Source of the DNA: Candidatus Aegiribacteria sp.
GTDB taxonomy: Bacteria; Fermentibacterota; Fermentibacteria; Fermentibacterales; JCC-6
DNA: 9,218 nt
Assembly (NCBI GenBank): GCA_030638185.1
Contig: DAOWFD010000011.1
Coordinates: 1-9,218 of the forward strand
Direction: 5' to 3'
The translations under genes were made by a program, and so were the position numbers. The first letter of the stretch is position 1; every line of letters starts with the position of its first letter. The notes under the pieces are model-generated. The model searched no databases. It saw only the letters and a list, made by a program, of their open reading frames with translations, and had not been told where the DNA came from. This document shows positions 6,276-9,218 of this stretch, one piece after another.

Positions 6276-6280
6276 CCTCC
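6276..6280 (-). promoter_or_regulatory. Ribosome binding site that decides the ffh start
   Basis: GGAGG on the minus strand lies six bases before the TTG at 6267-6269. It supports an ffh start 11 codons downstream of the GTG at 6302, consistent with the usual Ffh N-terminus (MFENL...). Confidence 0.7.
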
Positions 6281-6337
6281 ACAATTCCTTAACCGTTTTC
6301 ACTGCTCCGCTTTATACAGCAATCCACAGAGCATGCA

Positions 6338-6366
6338 ACTATACACTAAAAAGCGGAATAGTACAA
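6338..6366 (-). promoter_or_regulatory. Sigma70-like promoter for the ffh-rpsP-khpA-rimM-trmD-rplS-rnhB-yraN block
   Basis: On the minus strand, TTGTAC (6361-6366) and TATAGT (6338-6343) are separated by exactly 17 bases inside the roughly 100-base gap after the lipoprotein gene. The -10 matches the TATAAT consensus at five of six positions and the -35 at three. A transcript starting near 6331 would have a leader of about 60 bases to the TTG at 6269. The -10 lies between the arms of an 8-bp inverted repeat, TCCGCTTT (6306-6313) and AAAGCGGA (6350-6357), the right arm falling in the spacer. This is the only good promoter-like site I found in the minus-strand block, but read-through from rsmB-rpe is also possible. 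Confidence 0.5.
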
Positions 6367-6406
6367 GCACAACTGCTAACCCGCAAAATTCACTTAACAG
6401 GTTAAC

Positions 6407-6745
6407 CTATTTTTCTACTTTTAGCGATCCGTGCCCTGATGGGCAGGTAATAGTGACTTCTGATCCGGTTTCTTCGATGATGTATTCCAGACCTGAAACG
6501 GGACATACAGGCAGCGAATCCGGAAGTAATTCCGCAAGCGGTCTGTCATCTTCGGCAATACCTGCATAGTATAGAATGCTGTCAATCTCAAAACCGAGGG
6601 AATCAATTCTGGTCATACAGGCCTGGACATTCAGTTCTTCCCTTATCCTGTCTATTTCTTCCTGATCGATCAGCTGTGTACTTACACGGGCGCATCCGGC
6701 GTACGAAAGCACAAGAGTCAGTGCAATGACTGTAAGCCGTTTCAT
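6407..6745 (-). CDS. Small putative lipoprotein with paired cysteine motifs near the C-terminus
   Basis: The 112-residue product starts with MKRL, a hydrophobic stretch (about 4-16) and YAGC18, a plausible but imperfect lipobox (Tyr instead of Leu at -3). The mature part has a short acidic, probably helical region (25-60). The C-terminus contains CPVSG (81-85) and CPSGHG (101-106) around a strand-turn-strand, resembling one half of a zinc ribbon or the 'CP.tG..Y......CP.HG' endings of some pilin-like and competence-related proteins. I cannot name a family. The ATG overlaps the rpe stop (ATGA, 4 bases), so it is likely translated with rpe although no metabolic link is apparent. It is the last gene before the ffh promoter. 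Export is well supported, lipidation is likely, and metal binding is a guess. Confidence 0.7.
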   Translation of the reverse strand: MKRLTVIALTLVLSYAGCARVSTQLIDQEEIDRIREELNVQACMTRIDSLGFEIDSILYYAGIAEDDRPLAELLPDSLPVCPVSGLEYIIEETGSEVTITCPSGHGSLKVEK

Positions 6746-7392
6746 CTTAGTTTTTCCATGGCAGCAGCCGGATCGCGAGAACCCGTTATGAAAGAGCCTG
6801 AAACCAGGATATCAGCTCCAGCGGATCTGAGCTGCTCCGCATTGGTTTCGCTGACTCCGCCGTCCACCGCTATCAGCGCTCCGTTTCCACCGTAGCTATC
6901 AAGGATACGTCTTGCTTCAGGTATCTTGTCATGTATGTATTCCAGATGCTTCTGCCCCCCATAGCCGGGGTTGACTGTCATGATAAGGACAAGGTCCACG
7001 GCAGGCGCAACCCATCTGAGGAAATCAACGGGTGTTGAAGGGTTCACCGCTACACCCGCCCTTGAACCTGCAGTTCTGATCTGCTGAAGTAGTCTGTCAA
7101 GATGCGAAGTGACCTCAGCATGCACTGTAATGTAACTGCATCCCGCATCCGCAAAGGCTTTTATCAGATTGGCGGGTTTCTGAACCATAAGGTGCGCATC
7201 AACCGGTATATCAACACGCCCTACAATTGAGGCCGCAATACCGGCACCTACGGTAAGTACCGGTACAAACACTCCATCCATCACATCAAGGTGAATCATG
7301 TCAGCTCCGGCAATCTGAAGGGCAAGGGCTTCCTCCGCGAGATTTCCCTGATCACACCCCAGAACTGAAGGGGCTATAATGACTTTCCCCAT
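6742..7392 (-). CDS. rpe: Ribulose-phosphate 3-epimerase
   Basis: Rpe interconverts ribulose 5-phosphate and xylulose 5-phosphate in the pentose phosphate pathway. It is a (beta/alpha)8 barrel with a divalent metal. From the chosen start (216 residues) the expected ligands are present: His34 and Asp36 in MIHLDVMDG, His67 in DAHLMV, and Asp177 in AVDGGV. The phosphate-binding loop MTVNPGYGGQ (138-147) and GADILVSGSFI are also typical, and APSVL (7-11) holds the substrate-contact Ser9. The next residues (GCDQGNL, usually SADFANL) and MDGVFVPVLT (usually MDGHFVPNLT) are mildly divergent. The start at 7392 overlaps the stop of the upstream gene as TAATG and gives the standard N-terminus MGKVIIAPS. 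An ATG at 7407 would add five residues without a ribosome binding site. The 3' end overlaps the lipoprotein gene by 4 bases. Confidence 0.95.
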   Translation of the reverse strand: MGKVIIAPSVLGCDQGNLAEEALALQIAGADMIHLDVMDGVFVPVLTVGAGIAASIVGRVDIPVDAHLMVQKPANLIKAFADAGCSYITVHAEVTSHLDRLLQQIRTAGSRAGVAVNPSTPVDFLRWVAPAVDLVLIMTVNPGYGGQKHLEYIHDKIPEARRILDSYGGNGALIAVDGGVSETNAEQLRSAGADILVSGSFITGSRDPAAAMEKLR

Positions 7393-8153
7393 TACCAGTT
7401 CCCCCATTCGTTGTCTGTTTTTCCAACCACAAGCTTTATTGAATCACCCGGAGTATACCGCGAACCTGCGGGTATCATCTGTTCGATGACCATTCCGTCC
7501 TGCAGAATATCACCGGTTACCCTTTCCTCAATCACCGGGATGAGATTGCTGTTCTCCGCAATGTCTCGGGCATCGGTAACAGAAAGTCCTACGAATCGGG
7601 GAATACCATCCCATCCTGTTGATACAAGAAGTCTTACAGGTGTTGTAACCGAGAGGCTATCATACTGCCTCGGACAGACACCTATAACCATTCCCTCCGG
7701 AACGGAGGGATGGGGAACCCAGCTTCTTCCGATGGAATACAGCTGCCAGTCGGCGATTTCCTCCTCAGCTTCGACAGCGAATAGACCCAGCAGTGAATCG
7801 GGATAATAAGGTCTGTAAAGCGGGCCGATATTCCAGAAAATGCTTATCGGAGCCCCCCTCGGAGTCATAGCTCCGGGAGGCGGGTCTTGTCGTATTACAC
7901 TTCCCATGGTTTCCAAGGGGCCGTATTCTGACCATTGCCCGGCAAGGACCAGGTTCACCGATTCTATCTCACGCTGGGCGTCCTGTCTTGAAAGACCGGT
8001 TACATCGGGAACCGTTACAGGCGCTGAAGCTGCTCCGATTGATGAGATGAATCGGGGGGTTCTAAAAATGGAGGGTGCCAGAATCGTACCCGTAATAAAT
8101 GCAAGTATCGCGGCGGATACGGCCAGAATAATATATCTTACAGCTGATTTCAC
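7392..8153 (-). CDS. Membrane-anchored protein with three PASTA domains, no kinase domain
   Basis: The 253-residue protein has a short N-terminus, one transmembrane helix (about 6-26) and an extracytoplasmic part made of three PASTA repeats. Repeat 1 (about 47-110) has VPDVTGLSRQDAQREIE and the ending DPPPG...RGAPISIFWNIG. Repeat 2 (about 116-179) is divergent, with VPEGMVIGVCP and PVRLLVSTG. Repeat 3 (about 184-245) has IPRFVGLSVTDARDIAE, IEQMIPAG and GDSIKLVVGK. PASTA domains bind peptidoglycan/muropeptides in PknB-type kinases and some PBPs. No catalytic kinase or PBP domain is present. The start is a GTG at 8151-8153 overlapping the rsmB stop (GTGA) with a strong GGAGGAGGG upstream. Its place between rsmB and rpe is where Firmicutes carry the PASTA kinase. 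A role in envelope sensing or anchoring is inferred from domains and context. Confidence 0.88.
   Translation of the reverse strand: MKSAVRYIILAVSAAILAFITGTILAPSIFRTPRFISSIGAASAPVTVPDVTGLSRQDAQREIESVNLVLAGQWSEYGPLETMGSVIRQDPPPGAMTPRGAPISIFWNIGPLYRPYYPDSLLGLFAVEAEEEIADWQLYSIGRSWVPHPSVPEGMVIGVCPRQYDSLSVTTPVRLLVSTGWDGIPRFVGLSVTDARDIAENSNLIPVIEERVTGDILQDGMVIEQMIPAGSRYTPGDSIKLVVGKTDNEWGNW
7688..7713. repeat. Strong inverted repeat inside the PASTA-protein gene
   Basis: On the plus strand CCATTCCCTCCG (7688-7699) is followed by a 3-base GAA spacer and CGGAGGGATGG (7703-7713). This is an 11-bp stem with one bulged T. In the transcribed strand it encodes HPSVPEGM in the second PASTA repeat. It is not followed by a T-run, so it is not an obvious terminator; it may slow translation, mark an mRNA processing site, or be coincidental. 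Confidence 0.4.
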
Positions 8154-9218
8154 TGATCCCTCCTCCAGGCTGCAGCAAACATACCGTCTACTTGGTGGTC
8201 AAAGGGAAATATGCAAATCATACCATCCCTGACAAGCTCACCGGGTCCGGGAAGGCAGATCCGGTGGAAATTATCCTTGCTTCTTTCGAACATTTCAACC
8301 TGCAGACGGTCTTCCTCCTCCTCCAGACTGCACGTTGAGTATATCAGAATACCACCAGGCACAACAAGTTCACATGCATTTTGAAGAAGTTCCATCTGCA
8401 GAACAACGAAATTCTCAAGATATTCATCCGACCATTTCCACCTGGCATCGCAGCGCCTTCTGTAAACTCCGGTATTCGTGCAGGGGGAATCAATGAAAAC
8501 CATGTCAAAACCGCCTCTGAATGGCGGCATTCTTCCGTCGGCAACAACCGGAATGCTGTCATGCCACCGGAGTCTTGCACTGTTCTCCTGCCATCTGCGC
8601 ATCCTTAAGAAGGATGAATCAGCAGATATAACGAAATCCGCAGTCGCCTGAAGATGGTGTGTCTTACCTCCCGGGGCTGCTCCTATCTCGAGTACGGACC
8701 CCCCGGCGGCAAGCTCCGCGGCAGCTCGGCCCGTAACTGCAGCTGCCTCATCCTGAATGTAAACGTTTTCGGTTACTGAATGAAGAGGATTCTTTCCGGT
8801 TCTCTCAAAGATCCTGTAATCATCAAGGTACAACCCCTTTTCCAGATCGTCTTCCTGGCCAGGAAGGCAGCCTCCGATATCCGGCACACTGTTGTTCCAT
8901 TTCATGAGTTTCTCGGTCTTTTCTCTTCCAAACCTTGAAATCCATCTTGCGGTGAGTGACGAAGGGTGGGACCAGATCTCATGCAGAGGAGCTCTGTCCA
9001 TATCCGGCTCTCCCTCCTCCGCCAGCCTTCGAAGGACCGCATTGGCAAGGCCTGATGCCCTGTGCCCGGGAAGGGCATCTACACTGGTCGAAACGGCCGC
9101 ATGCGGAGGTGTGCCAAGGATGATCAGCTGTGCGGCTCCCATCCTCAGGGCAGCGAGAACTTCACTGTCGAGGTCATCAAGAGGTTTTGAACAGAACCGG
9201 GCCAGCGCTCTGTCGAGC
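8150..9218 (-). CDS. rsmB: 16S rRNA (cytosine-C5)-methyltransferase RsmB/Sun, N-terminus outside the window
   Basis: RsmB methylates C967 of 16S rRNA (E. coli numbering) using SAM. The frame is open to the right edge and continues upstream of the in-frame ATG at 9142 with NusB-like sequence (LARFCSKPLDDLDSEVLAAL, then LRMGAAQLIIL), so the gene is truncated by the window. Motifs follow in order: IQDEAAA, the SAM loop VLEIGAAPGGKT, DSPCTNTGVYRRR with the motif IV Cys used for product release, and IYSTCSLEEEED with the catalytic motif VI Cys. The C-terminus (FPFDHQVDGMFAAAWRR) matches the family's 'P..d.tDGfF.A.l.r' ending. The stop overlaps the PASTA gene start by 4 bases. The usual upstream partners fmt and def may lie outside the window. 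Both catalytic cysteines are intact. Confidence 0.95.
   Translation of the reverse strand, partial: LDRALARFCSKPLDDLDSEVLAALRMGAAQLIILGTPPHAAVSTSVDALPGHRASGLANAVLRRLAEEGEPDMDRAPLHEIWSHPSSLTARWISRFGREKTEKLMKWNNSVPDIGGCLPGQEDDLEKGLYLDDYRIFERTGKNPLHSVTENVYIQDEAAAVTGRAAAELAAGGSVLEIGAAPGGKTHHLQATADFVISADSSFLRMRRWQENSARLRWHDSIPVVADGRMPPFRGGFDMVFIDSPCTNTGVYRRRCDARWKWSDEYLENFVVLQMELLQNACELVVPGGILIYSTCSLEEEEDRLQVEMFERSKDNFHRICLPGPGELVRDGMICIFPFDHQVDGMFAAAWRRDQ

Noticed and set aside
6303..6406. Possible SRP RNA or riboswitch in the gap before ffh
   Set aside because: The gap is about 100 bases, and I see no GGAA-tetraloop hairpin typical of 4.5S RNA and no riboswitch-like conserved core; it is better explained by a promoter and leader.
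6399..6408. AGGTTAACCT palindrome followed by ATTTTT on the plus strand as a terminator
   Set aside because: The T-run follows on the plus strand, whereas all flanking genes are on the minus strand, and the palindrome has no loop and includes the lipoprotein stop region.

Overview
The window looks like an ordinary bacterial housekeeping locus of roughly 50% GC, dominated by two blocks of co-directional genes on the minus strand. The order ffh - rpsP - khpA - rimM - trmD - rplS - rnhB - yraN is a widely conserved ribosome/SRP cluster, and rsmB - PASTA protein - rpe is a second common neighbourhood. Nothing seen (no transposase, integrase, phage gene, tRNA or CRISPR array) marks the region as mobile. 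I cannot assign a phylum from sequence alone. The heavy use of TTG starts, the kinase-less PASTA protein and the unrecognised exported proteins would fit an uncultured or poorly sampled lineage, but that is inference.

Layout, left to right. Bases 1-369 (+) hold the C-terminal end of a class I SAM-dependent methyltransferase. Bases 370-619 have no gene. Bases 620-1195 (-) encode an unrecognised exported protein. A 215-base divergent intergenic region follows, and then a small tail-anchored membrane protein at 1411-1614 (+). A short convergent gap with an inverted repeat separates it from the end of the large minus-strand block. Read in the direction of transcription (right to left), that block begins off the window with rsmB (16S rRNA m5C methyltransferase). 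It continues through a three-PASTA membrane protein, rpe (ribulose-phosphate 3-epimerase) and a small putative lipoprotein. A sigma70-like promoter at about 6338-6366 then precedes ffh, rpsP, khpA, rimM, trmD, rplS, rnhB and yraN.

The second block is functionally coherent. Ffh targets nascent membrane proteins. bS16 and bL19 are ribosomal proteins. RimM matures the 30S head and TrmD makes tRNA m1G37. KhpA is a small KH RNA-binding protein, RNase HII removes ribonucleotides from DNA, and YraN is a nuclease-fold protein. Junctions are tight: 8-base overlaps at khpA/rimM, trmD/rplS and rnhB/yraN, 4-base overlaps at rsmB/PASTA and rpe/lipoprotein, and a TAATG junction at PASTA/rpe. This points to translational coupling.

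I see no obvious new defence or mobile system. The points most worth checking are rnhB, which has no ATG, GTG or TTG available upstream of its catalytic motif and an ACG exactly where a start is expected; a Gly in place of the conserved catalytic-site Glu in TrmD; the many non-ATG starts; the kinase-less PASTA protein in a position often held by a PASTA kinase; and two unrecognised envelope proteins.
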